A stretch of 64,000 bases of DNA from Ehretia macrophylla. Taxonomy: Eukaryota > Streptophyta > Magnoliopsida > Boraginales > Ehretiaceae. The stretch covers positions 59,608,247-59,672,246 of the forward strand of contig CM075765.1 in NCBI GenBank assembly GCA_037974665.1, read 5' to 3'. Each line of letters starts with the position of its first letter. Position 1 is the first letter of the stretch. Both the position numbers and the translations under genes were made by a program. The notes below the pieces were generated by a model, which saw nothing but the letters and a program-made list of their open reading frames with translations, did no database searches and was not told the DNA's origin. This document shows, piece by piece, positions 12,218 to 21,159 of this stretch.

Positions 12218-12582
12218 TTTTACATTACAAACATTGAGCAACATGAAAAGAAATAGTATTCAAGTAGCATAGTTCACAAATAGCCATAATCATGCAAAGC
12301 ACATAGGACATGCAATCACTCCAAGGAATCATCGTTAGGCACATCGTCCTCAGGTACCTGTTCTTGATCTTCTTCACCTGAGATGGTAAAAGAGGGTGAG
12401 TCCTTATGAACTCGGCGAGGGGAAACGAGAAATAGGTTTTGAAACTCATTTTCCAGTTCAACTTATGAAAATCCTTTTGCAAGTATGAATATAACACAAT
12501 TAAGTACATAACAATAATATAAAGTAAAGGAACACAATTACCAGTCTTTCTTCCCCGAGGTCCTCTATGAACCAAGCGAGAG

Positions 12583-12590
12583 TACTTATA
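12583..12590 (-). promoter_or_regulatory. TATA-like TATAAGTA in LTR A
   Basis: TATAAGTA (minus strand) is followed by CTCTCGCTTGG and preceded by the GAGCAAAAGCTC inverted repeat. It is kept in all four LTRs at the same position, about 900 bp before the LTR 3' end. It may be a retroelement core promoter or only conserved sequence. Confidence 0.25.
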
Positions 12591-13596
12591 CATATAGAAA
12601 AAGGATACGGTGAGCTTTTGCTCTCAGTTGTTGCGGCCAACTTCAAATCATCCCCTTAACACACCAAGTGGGTGTACTCCGGATGTACCCCGAAATCCTA
12701 TGACCCAACTCTCCGAGGAAGTCTAGCCCCCAAACGAGAGAGGGAATTGGACAATGGTAGTCATGGTTGCACCGGCAAGCCCGATGCCGCCCGGTATGCG
12801 TGAATGCTACCATGCCAGAATGAAAGGTTGCAACCTTGTATGCAATGCACATTTATGATATTTAATATATCACATTAGAAGGACAATAAAGTAGGTTGCC
12901 TCCGGACAGTCATAAGATTGCACATTGACAAGTAAACAAGCAAGGCACGAATAGACAAGTAATTTCACTTGAAAAGCATATGGAGTTATATGAACATTAA
13001 ACGGGCAGCCATGTAACGCACGTAAATCAGGTCATATAACTCATTTCAACGTCCACGAAATCAAATAATAAGGTTATTCAACATGCAACAACAATCTACG
13101 TGGTTCGGATGCAAGAAAGGCCTATTTGTCAACATGCAACGAATCAAAATCACATTTAGGGCTATAAGGCAACTACGGGCAGCCTACTAAACATATAATT
13201 ACACTCAATATTCAAAGGATCAACACTTAGCAAGTTTGCCTAGTCACTAGGGTTTCCATTTCGTGCTTACCCGTGCAATTAAGCCCCATGTGTCGAGATT
13301 TTGGGTGCATTGGGTAGGGTTTTGGGTTAATTTTTATGCATTTGTGTCATAGAATTGTCATAGGAATGTTGGGAATTTAAGGAATCAAGGTAGAATAAAA
13401 TATAGGAATGTTTGTTGATGAGTTGAATTATGAATAGAATAATAGATAGTGGGAAATGTAGGAATAGTTTAGTATTATTTTATTATTAGTGGAGTTTGTA
13501 GATAATTTGAATTAGGAATATAATATTGGTTAGTGGATTGTGTAGGATTATTTTAGTGTCTAGTGCTTTGTGTAGGATTCTTTCTTGATTAACGTG

Positions 13597-14037
13597 GTGG
13601 CACGGATTCCTAGGTCTAGGGCACGAATTACGAGGTAGACACGAACTACGAGGTAAGACACGAACTTCAAGACTAATGCACGTAATTCAAGATAAATGCA
13701 CGGATTCCAATGCAAATGCACGTAATCCTAGGTAAATGTACATAAACCAATACAAGGTACGTAATTCAATGCAATGCACATAAATCGAGGTACGACTCTT
13801 AAACCTAGGTTAGGACACGCAATTCAAGGTCAGGACATACAAAACGAGATAACGCACGCAATTCGAAGTTGGGGCACATAAGTCGAGGATTAGGGCACAT
13901 AATTCTAGATCAAGGCACGAATGACGAGGCATGCACGAAAACCAAGACAGGGCATGTAATCCAAGGTCAATCATATCATTCTTGGTCTATGGCATGCAAA
14001 TCAAGGTAACACACGTTATTCGGGGTCAGGCCTCACA
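13597..14037 (-). repeat. Degenerate 18-20 bp minisatellite at the LTR 5' end (A)
   Basis: Short units of the form GCACGTAATTCAAGGTA repeat every 18-20 bp up to the LTR terminus: GGCACGGATTCC, CACGAATTACGAGGTAG, CACGAACTACGAGGTAAG, CACGAACTTCAAG and so on. The tract is about 440 bp in A and C, but only about 190 in B and 222 in D, so unit number differs among copies. Confidence 0.75.
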
Positions 14038-14042
14038 CATGC
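14038..14042. repeat. Target-site duplication CATGC, right of LTR A
   Basis: Partner of CACGC at 11677-11681. The single difference is C to T at a CG, as expected from methylcytosine decay. Confidence 0.82.
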
Positions 14043-17000
14043 CCTCAGTTTGTGGGCACAGCCTCTACGTGAAGCAAAGTTGTCTTGCCCAAGGTGGCAC
14101 GGGATTCGGTAAAAGAAATATGATGGATTAGGTTGTCGTCATTTTCGCAGCTCACAACGTACGATCCGGGACGAAAAAACAGCACAAAAGAAGAAAATTG
14201 TCAAGAAACTGATGAAAACTTTGATTTTGGGCTACGAAAACAGGCACAGCCAAGCAGGCTTGCTGCCCCCGTCGTAGAGCTCTCGGAAAGCTTTCCAACG
14301 GTATGTTGTGCGCCACGTAACTCCTTACGGATCAAAAGTTATGGGCACCGGAGCGACAGAGTCCTGGTCCTAAGCCCCAAGCCCTCGGTTTGCGGGCCCA
14401 GCCTCTTCGTGAAGTGAAGTTGTCTTGCGCAAGGTGTTGTGGGATTTGTTAATAAAAATGTGGTGGATTAGGATGTTGTCCTTTTCGCGACTCACGACGT
14501 ACGATCCGGGACGATAAAACAGCACAAAAGTAGAAAAGTATCCAGAAACTGATGAAAATGATCAATTTTGGGCTCCGAAAATAGGCACAGCCGAGCAAGC
14601 TTGCTGCCCCGGTCATAGAGCTCTTGGAGAGCATTCCAACAATATGTTGTGTGCCGCGTAACTCCTTACGGATCAAAAGTAATGTGCACCGGAGCAACGG
14701 AGACCTGGTCATAAGCCTTACGCCCTTGGTTTGCAGGCCCAGCCTCTATGTGAAGTGAAGTTGTCTTGCACAAGGTGCCGTGGGATTCGGTAATTGAAAT
14801 GTGATGGATTAGGTTGTCATCCTTTTCGCGGCTTACGACGAACGATCCGGGATGAAAAAACAGCGCAAAAGAAGAAAAGTGTTCAGAAACTGATGAAAAC
14901 GTTCAATTTTGGGCTATGAAAATAGGCGCAGCCGAGCAGGCTTGCTACCCCCATCGTAGAACTCTCGGAGTGCTTTCCAACGGTATGCTGTGTGCCGCGT
15001 AACTACTTACGGATCAAAAGTAATGGGCACCAGAGCGATAGAGACCTGGTCCTAAACCCTGGGTTTGCTAGCCCAGCCTCTACGTGAAGCGAAGTTCTCT
15101 TGTACAAGGTGCCGTGGGATTCGATAATTGAAATATGATGGATTAGGTTGTCATCCTTTTTGCGGCTCACGACGTACGATCCGGGACGAAAAAATAACGC
15201 AAAAGAAGAAAAGTGTCTAGAAACTGATGAAAAAGTTCAATTTTGGGCTCCGAAAACAAGAGCAGCCGATCAGGCCTGCTGGCCCTATCGTAGAGCTCCC
15301 GGAGAGCTTTCCAACGGTATGTTGTGCGTCGCGTAACTCCTTACAAATCAAAAGTTATGGGTACCAGAGCGACAGAGACCTGGTCCTAAGCCCCACGCCC
15401 TCGGTTTGCTAGCCCAGCCTCTATGTGTAGCGAAGTTGTCTTGCACAAGGTGCCGTGGGATTCAGTAATAGAAATGTGGTGGATTAGGTTGTCGTCCTTT
15501 TTGCGGCTCACGACGTACGATCCGGGACAGAAAAATAGCGCAAAAGAAGAAAAGTCTACAAAAATTGATTAAAATGTTCAATTTTGGGCTCCAAAAATAG
15601 TCGCAACCGAGCAGGCTTGCTGCCCCTATTGTAGAGCTCTCGTAGAGCTTTCCAACGGTATGCTGTGCACCGCGTAACTCCTTACGGATGAAAAGTTATG
15701 GGCACCGGAGCGACGGAGACCTGGTTCTAAGCCCCACGCCCTCGGTTTGCGAGCCCAGCCTCTATGTGATGCGAAGGTGTCTTGCCCAAGGTGCCATGGG
15801 ATTCGGTAATAGAATTGTGATGGATTAGGTTATTGTCCTTTTCCCGGCTCACGACGTACAATCCGGGATGGAAAAACAGCGCAAAAGAAGAAAAGTGTCC
15901 AGAAACTGATGAAAACGTTCGATTTTGGGCTCCGAAAACAGGCGCAGTCGAGGAGGATTGCTACCCCCGTGGTAGAGCTCTCGGAGAGCTTTCCAACGGT
16001 ATGCTGCGCATCGCGTAACTCCTTACGGATCAAAAGTTATGGGCACCGGAGCGACGGAGACCTGGTCCTAAGCCCCACGCCCTCGGTTTGCGATCCCAGC
16101 CTCTACATAAAGCGAAGTTGTCTTGCACAAGGTGCCATGGGATTCGCTAATACAAATGTGGTAGATTATGATGTCGTCCTTTTCGCGGCTCATGACATAC
16201 GATCCGGGACGGAAAAACAGCACAAAAGAATAAAAGTTTCCAGAAACTGATGAAAAGGTTCAATTTTGGGCCCCGAAAATAGGTGCAGTCGAGGAGGCTT
16301 GCTGCCCCCGTCGTAGAGCTCTCGGAGAGCTTTCCAACGGTATGTTGTGCATCGCTTAACTCCTTTCGGATCAAAAGTTATGGGCACCGGAGCAACAGAG
16401 ACTTGGTCCTAAGCCCCACGCCCTCGGTTTGCAGGCCCAGCCTCTACGTGAAGCGAAGGTGTCTTGCCCAAGATGCCTTGGGATTCGGTAATAGAATTGT
16501 GATGGATTAGGTTGTCTTCTTTTTCGCGGCTCACGACGTACGATCTGGGACGAAAAAACAGCGCAAAAGAAGAAAAGTGTCCAGAAACTGATGAAAACGT
16601 TCAATTTTTTAATCCGAAAACAGGCGCAACCAAGCAGGCTTGCTGCCCCTGTCATAGAGCTCTCTAAGAGCTTTCCAACGGTATGCTGTGCGCCGCGTAA
16701 CTCCTTACGGATCAAAAGTAATGGGCACCGGAGCAACGGAGACCTGGTCCTAAGCCCCACGCCCTCAGTTTGCGGGCCTAGCCTCTACGTGAAGCGAAGT
16801 TGTCTTGCCCAAGGTGCCGTGGGTTCGGTAATAGAAATGTGATGGATTAGGTTATCGTCCTTTTCGCGGCTCATGACGTACGATGAAAAATTGCGCAAAA
16901 GAAGAAAAGTGTCCAGAAATTGATGAAAATGTTCAATTTTTGGCTTCGAAAACAGGCACAGCTTAGAAGGCTTGCTGCCCCCGTCGTAGAGCTTTCCAAA

Positions 17001-17628
17001 GGTATGCTGTGCGCCGCGTAACTCCTTACTAATCAAAAGTTATGGGCACCGGAGCGACGGAGACCTGGTCCTGAGCCCCACACCCTCGGTTTGCGGGCCC
17101 AGCCTCTACGTGAAGTGAAGTTGTCTTGCATAAGGTGCCATGAGATTCGGTAATAGAAATGTGGTGGATTAGGTTGTCGTCATTTTCGCGGCTCACGACG
17201 TACGATCCGGGACGGAAAAACAGCGCAAAAGAAGAAAAGTATCCAGAAACTAATGAAAACGTTCGATTTTGGGCTCTGAAAACAGGCGCAGCCGAGCAGG
17301 CTTGCTGCCCCTGTCGTAGAGCTCTCGGAGAGCTTTCCAACTGTATGCTGTGCGCCGCGTAACTCCTTACGGATCAAAAGTTATGGGCATCGGAGCGACG
17401 GAGACCTGGTTCTAAGCCCCACGCCCTCAGTTTGCTGGCCCCGCCTCTACGTGAAGCGAAGTTGTCTTGCCCAAGGTGGCATGGGATTCGGTAATAGAAT
17501 TGTGATAGATTAGGTTGTCGTCCCTTTCACGGCTCACGACGTACGATTAGGGATGAAAAAACAGCTCAAAAGAATAAAAGTGTCTAGAAACTGATGAAAA
17601 CGTTCAATTTTTGGCTCCGAAAATAGGC

Positions 17629-17633
17629 GCAGC
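17629..17633. repeat. Target-site duplication GCAGC, left of LTR B
   Basis: GCAGC directly precedes TGTGAGGCC. The partner GCAAC is at 21155-21159, with one G-to-A difference. Confidence 0.8.
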
Positions 17634-17824
17634 TGTGAGGCCTAACCTAGATTTGCGTGCCTTGACCTAGATTTAAGAATCGTGTTTCGTTTTGTGTGTC
17701 TTGCATTGAATTACGTGCATTCATTTAGGGTTGCGTGCATTTACTTGAGAAACGTGCATTCGTCTCGTAATTCGCGTCTTGTCTCGTAGTGCGTGCCCTA
17801 AACCTAGGAATGCGTGCCCACACG
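17634..17824 (+). repeat. Degenerate minisatellite at the LTR 5' end (B)
   Basis: GCGTGCC, GAATTACGTGCATTC, GTTGCGTGCATTTACTTG and CGTAATTCGCGTCTTG units at about 18-20 bp spacing, reverse complement of the tract in A and C but less than half as long. Confidence 0.65.
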
Positions 17825-17945
17825 TTAATCAAGAAAGCGTCGTACACAAAGCACTAGATCATTAGTTAATCCTACAAATCCCACTAACTAATATTAAAAT
17901 GATAAGTCAATGCACTAGAAGACGAAATTGCACTAAAAGCTAGAT

Positions 17946-17973
17946 ATTCTTTATTCTTTATTCTTTATTCTTT
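17946..17973. repeat. Microsatellite (ATTCTTT) x4
   Basis: Four exact copies of the 7-mer ATTCTTT, found only in LTR B in this form. D has related AAAGAATAA text near 61256. Confidence 0.75.
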
Positions 17974-18265
17974 GCATGTCCCAAACACACAATAAAATAA
18001 GCCTTGAACAGGACAAAAAATTCAGATTTGAGCACATCTTTGGCCGACCACTAGGAGCTTTGTGCATGCAATTTAATTTCAAATTCTACTCCTAAACATT
18101 CTATGACACAAAGCAATAAAAAAATTAGCTCAAAACCCTCCTCAAAGCTCCATATTCTCGACACAAGCTCCATGCCCATACTAGATAATTCAAAATGCTT
18201 CTTGAAGACACAAAAGTCTGAAATTTACATGCTCAAGGCCGACACAAGCATCTATGCCCATCAAG

Positions 18266-18330
18266 CTTTCATTTTCTTTCATTTTCCTTCATTTCCTCTC
18301 ACTCCTCTCTCATTTCTTCTCTCTCTCTCG
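18266..18330 (+). other. Polypyrimidine tract in LTR B
   Basis: About 65 bases almost entirely C and T (TTTCATTTTCTTTC up to CTCTCTCTCTCGG). The same place in C (55892-55966) and D (60878-60943) is purine-rich on the plus strand. Such tracts often mark 5' untranslated regions or promoters in plants. About 145 bases downstream is CTTAGGTGAGTTTTC, a good splice-donor match that is kept in C but not in D. Confidence 0.5.
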
Positions 18331-18820
18331 GCCTTGGCTGAGTTTCTACACTCCATAGCTTATCTTCATCACTCCATGGTTCATCAAGGCATGCAAGAAG
18401 CTAGGGAGCTCGACTAAGCAAGCTAGGTTGCAAGAAACACACATGCAAGCTCTTTGAACCTCCATTTCGGCTTAGGTGAGTTTTCTAGCTTCCATTTCTT
18501 TTCTTCTTGTTCTAACCACATGCACCTACTAAGAACTTGGTTACTAAGCTAGGAAATTAGAGAAAATTGAGTGGTGTCTTGGTTAAGCAAGGAAAAGAGT
18601 CAATCTTGTGCAACCATCAAGAGTCTTGTGCATCTTCTTGTTGTTTTGCTAAGATGAGGGCTAAAACTTCTTGAAAATCTTTCAAAAAACCACATGCATG
18701 CCCTTAAATATCTATCTTTACTTCTGTACTTGAGATATATGTGTGTTCATGAGCTTTTATAAACATGCATGGCAAGATTCTTGGCTAGAATGTGATGATG
18801 GATGAAATCGTGTATGTGAC

Positions 18821-19029
18821 AGCCTTCTGTCTTGTTGGTGCAAGGTGATTTAGGCTAGGTAAAAGATGTTGTAAATGTGTGAAAATTGGTAGGTAACTAT
18901 TTTTTCCAGTTATAAACACTTTTCGAAGAAATAGGCCAAAGCTAATTTTGACTCTAAGGTCCTCAAAATGACTAATTATCAAAATGTGTCCAAATCTGGA
19001 AAGTCTGGAAAAATGAAGCAGGTTTTGGC
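18821..19029 (+). repeat. 209-bp tandem duplication in LTR B, copy 1
   Basis: This copy and the next (19030-19238) share in order: a TTTTCAGTTA-like segment, a GACCNTAAGG or GACTCTAAGGTCCTCAAAA segment, CAAATCTGGA, and a closing TTTTGGC. The copies are clearly diverged, so the duplication predates the spread of the family; the same pair is found in C and D. Confidence 0.7.
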
Positions 19030-19238
19030 AGATTCACTGACCTTGTAGAACGAACCAGTTTTAACTTAGTAAATGACATCTAAAATGCATGAAATTAGGT
19101 GTGCTATTATATTTTTCAGTTATGGACATTTTTGTCAGAAATGGACCAAGGCTAAATCTGACCCTAAGGCCCTCAAAAACGACAAGCATTGAAATGTGTG
19201 CAAATCTGGACAATTTTGTGTAGTCTCACTGTTTTGGC
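19030..19238 (+). repeat. 209-bp tandem duplication in LTR B, copy 2
   Basis: It ends at TTTTGGC just before TATAACTCTTGAACCCGAAC. The spacing from the end of copy 1 (19029) to the end of this copy (19238) is 209, the same figure as in C and D. Confidence 0.7.
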
Positions 19239-20225
19239 TATAACTCTTGAACCCGAACTCCAAATGATGCTAGGTTTATTTCTGAATTTAGTTCACTCCT
19301 TAAGCTTTAATTTGAAATCTTGTTCACTAGAATTGGAGATTGTTTGCTTGTCTTAATAATTGTGAGAATACAGTCCATTGCAGTGAGGGTTTCACCTATT
19401 GATATGCTTAGAAAAATTAATGTAGCTTCCCTTGTTGTGTTAAATGCTTGGGATTGTGGCATTTGGATGTTGTGTGGACTGTTTTGAATGCTTGAGGTGT
19501 TGGAATTAATCAATGCATGGCTTGAGCTTAATTACGAGATGACTTGGGGTTTAATCGCACGAGTAAGCACGAATTGAAACCCTAGTAACTAGGTAAACTT
19601 GCTAAGTGTTGATACTTTGGATATTGTGTTTGATTATGTGTTTAGTAGGCTGCCCGTAGTTGCCCTCATAGCCCTAAACATGATTTCGATGATTACGTGT
19701 TGATAAGTAGGCTTTTCTTACACCCGGTCCCACGTAGATGTCGTCGCATGATGAATAATCTTATTGTTTGATTACGTGAACTTTGAAATGAGTTATATGA
19801 CTTGATTTACGTGCGTTACATGGCTGCCCGTTTAATGTTCATATAACTCCATGTGCTTTTCAAGTGAATTTACTTGTCATATCGTGCCTCGTGTGTTTAA
19901 CTGTCAATGTGCAATCTTATGATTGCTCGGAGGCAACCTACTTTGTTTTCCTCCAAATGTGATATATTAAATGTCATAAATGTGCATTGCATACAAGGTT
20001 GCAACCTTTCATTCTAGCGTGGTAGCGTTCATGAACACCGGGTGACATCGGGCTTACCGATGCAACCGTGACTACCATTGTCCAATTCCCTCTCTCGCTT
20101 GGGGGCTAGACTTCCTCGGAGAGTTGGGTCGTAGGACTTCGGAGTACATCCGGAGTACACCCATTTGGCGTGATAAGGGGATGATTTGAAGTCGGTCGCA
20201 ACAACTGATACTGGAAACGAACGGA

Positions 20226-20237
20226 GAGCAAAAGCTC
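20226..20237. other. Conserved palindrome GAGCAAAAGCTC in LTR B
   Basis: Four-base arms GAGC/GCTC around AAAA, present in all four LTRs a short way upstream of the TATA-like motif. It may be a protein-binding dyad; only the conservation is seen. Confidence 0.45.
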
Positions 20238-20259
20238 ACCGTATCCTTTTCACTATGTG

Positions 20260-20267
20260 TATAAGTA
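20260..20267 (+). promoter_or_regulatory. TATA-like TATAAGTA in LTR B
   Basis: TATAAGTA followed by CTCTCGCTTGG, 34 bp distal to the start of GAGCAAAAGCTC and about 890 bp before the LTR 3' end. Kept in A, C and D. If it is the core promoter, R and U5 would be about 0.85 kb; the polypyrimidine tract 2 kb upstream offers a competing location for the transcript start. Confidence 0.28.
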
Positions 20268-20536
20268 CTCTCGCTTGGTTCCTAGAGGACCTCGGGGAGG
20301 AAAGACGGGTAATCGAGTTCTTTTACTGTTATATTACATTATGTACTTACTTGTGATATATGTCATGTTTGCAAAAGGGGTTTTCATAAGTTGAACCAGA
20401 AAATGAGTTTCAAAACCTATTTCTCGTTCCCTCTCGCTGAGTTCATAAGGACTCACCCTCTTTTATCATCTCAGGTGAAGAAGACCAAGAACAGGTACCC
20501 GAGGACGACGTGCCTAACGATGATTCCTTGGAATGA
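20262..20536 (+). other. Short possibly spliced reading frame in LTR B (doubtful)
   Basis: A frame through AAG TAC TCT CGC runs to a donor-like GACGG/GTAAT at 20308/20309. An acceptor-like TCATCTCAG ends at 20474, preceded by CTCTTTTA. Joining them keeps frame and gives a basic stretch followed by an acidic one (EEDQEQVPEDD...) ending in TGA at 20536. A has four base changes in the acidic part, all synonymous, but C has lost the acceptor AG position and D differs at 14 of 60 bases, 9 of them non-synonymous. Upstream of the shown start, B and D have no in-frame ATG near it. The evidence for a real protein is weak; it may simply be LTR sequence. Confidence 0.2.
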
Positions 20537-20637
20537 TTGCTTGCCCTACGTGCCTTTCTTGATTATGGCCATTTGTGAACACTATGTTGCTTGGAGACTA
20601 TTTCAATTCTTATGATGCTTGTATTTGCAATGTAAAA

Positions 20638-20660
20638 GACCCCCGTTGTAATTTGGGGTC
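20638..20660 (+). other. Conserved small inverted repeat in LTR B
   Basis: GACCCC and GGGGTC arms around CGTTGTAATTT, right after TGCAATGTAAAA. Present with perfect arms in C and D and one change in A. A place near the RNA 3' end is possible but unproved. Confidence 0.5.
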
Positions 20661-21154
20661 TAATTTTGGCTTGTACTGATAATAACTAGATAGACACTAC
20701 TATGGTTGTTTTGCTAACGTTACTGGCTAGTATCTATCATAGGATTTATGAAGTATCAGGTAAGGATTAAGTAAAATGAACCTATCCAATCTTAAGCAGG
20801 TACTCATTGTTAAGCTAAGATCAATAGGTACTTTTGTAACGAGAATTAACAAACAAACGGGACATAGTATCATGCTAGGTTATTAATCAAATGAGACTTC
20901 GAGATAACTAGTAGACGTTTCGATTGATGGTAAATAGTAATCTTAGTTGGAAATGAAATTTGAGGCATTTAGAGAACTAGGTCAAACTAAAGAGCCCAAT
21001 TACAGCCGTTATGCTGCTAGTTTTCTAGAAAAATTGTGGAGTCTAGGCTAAACGTTAAGAGTTAAACTTTCACGAACGATTGAGTATGAGAGATGACTTG
21101 AATGTTTAGATCACACCCTAGTCTAACCTTTATAGGCCGGGTTGGGGCGTGATA

Positions 21155-21159
21155 GCAAC
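21155..21159. repeat. Target-site duplication GCAAC, right of LTR B
   Basis: Partner of GCAGC at 17629-17633. The next bases, CGAGCAGGCTT, continue the satellite monomer in register. Confidence 0.8.

Larger units (their letters stand above)
11682..14037 (-). mobile_element. Solo LTR A, internally deleted (2356 bp)
   Basis: The insertion begins TGTCACGCCCCAACCC and ends GGCCTCACA, giving TG...CA ends, and is flanked by a 5-bp duplication. I orient it to the minus strand because the end reading GGGGCGTGACA resembles LTR 3' ends that precede a tRNA-Met primer site in plant gypsy elements; that is recalled knowledge, not proved here. No primer site, gag or pol follows, so it is a solo LTR. It matches LTR C closely along its length, with only a few differences per 100 bases in the lines I compared. 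It lacks the part of C at 54681-56065 (1385 bp); the joint is at 13287/13288 with CA microhomology, so it has no 209-bp tandem pair and no polypyrimidine tract. Confidence 0.85.
14038..17633 (+). repeat. 341-bp tandem satellite, block 2 (about 10.5 monomers)
   Basis: Same satellite and orientation as block 1. It resumes at exactly the monomer position interrupted by LTR A and ends inside a monomer at GGCGCAGC, where LTR B enters. The first full monomer has the T-type signature (GTCAAGAAACTG followed by GAAAACTTTGATTTT). Small deletions occur at about 15054 (loss around CCCCACGCCCTC), 16884 (loss of CCGGGA) and 16992 (12 bp lost in the inverted repeat). No gene is seen. Confidence 0.96.
17634..21154 (+). 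mobile_element. Solo LTR B (3521 bp), opposite orientation to A, C and D
   Basis: The element begins TGTGAGGCC and ends GGGGCGTGATA; the last GTGACA has become GTGATA. It is the reverse complement of the family seen in A, C and D, with clear but lower similarity to them than A has to C. Order along the element: minisatellite 17634-17824, microsatellite 17946-17973, A/T-rich DNA, polypyrimidine tract 18266-18330, two 209-bp tandem copies 18821-19238, a stretch with TACGTGCGTTACATGGCTGC, the TATA-like motif at 20260, a hairpin at 20638, and the 3' end. No primer site or gag-pol lies next to it, so it is a solo LTR. The 105-codon frame at 18103-18417 is not open in D and is not treated as a gene. 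Confidence 0.85.

Noticed and set aside
11682..14037. Insertions as DNA transposons (the ends TGTCACGCC and TGTGAGGCC look like imperfect terminal inverted repeats)
   Set aside because: The match of the ends is limited to a few bases, the target duplications are 5 bp, and the TG...CA ends with lengths of about 3.5 kb and no transposase fit solo LTRs better. A 9-bp duplication expected of Mutator-type elements is not seen.
18103..18417. 105-codon ATG frame in LTR B, with a similar end in C (55805-56047, minus)
   Set aside because: The shared end lies in conserved LTR sequence; the N-terminal parts do not match well, and the same place in D has an early stop (GCT GAA CAT TAA on the minus strand). 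The Ser/Leu/Phe-rich part is only the polypyrimidine tract translated.
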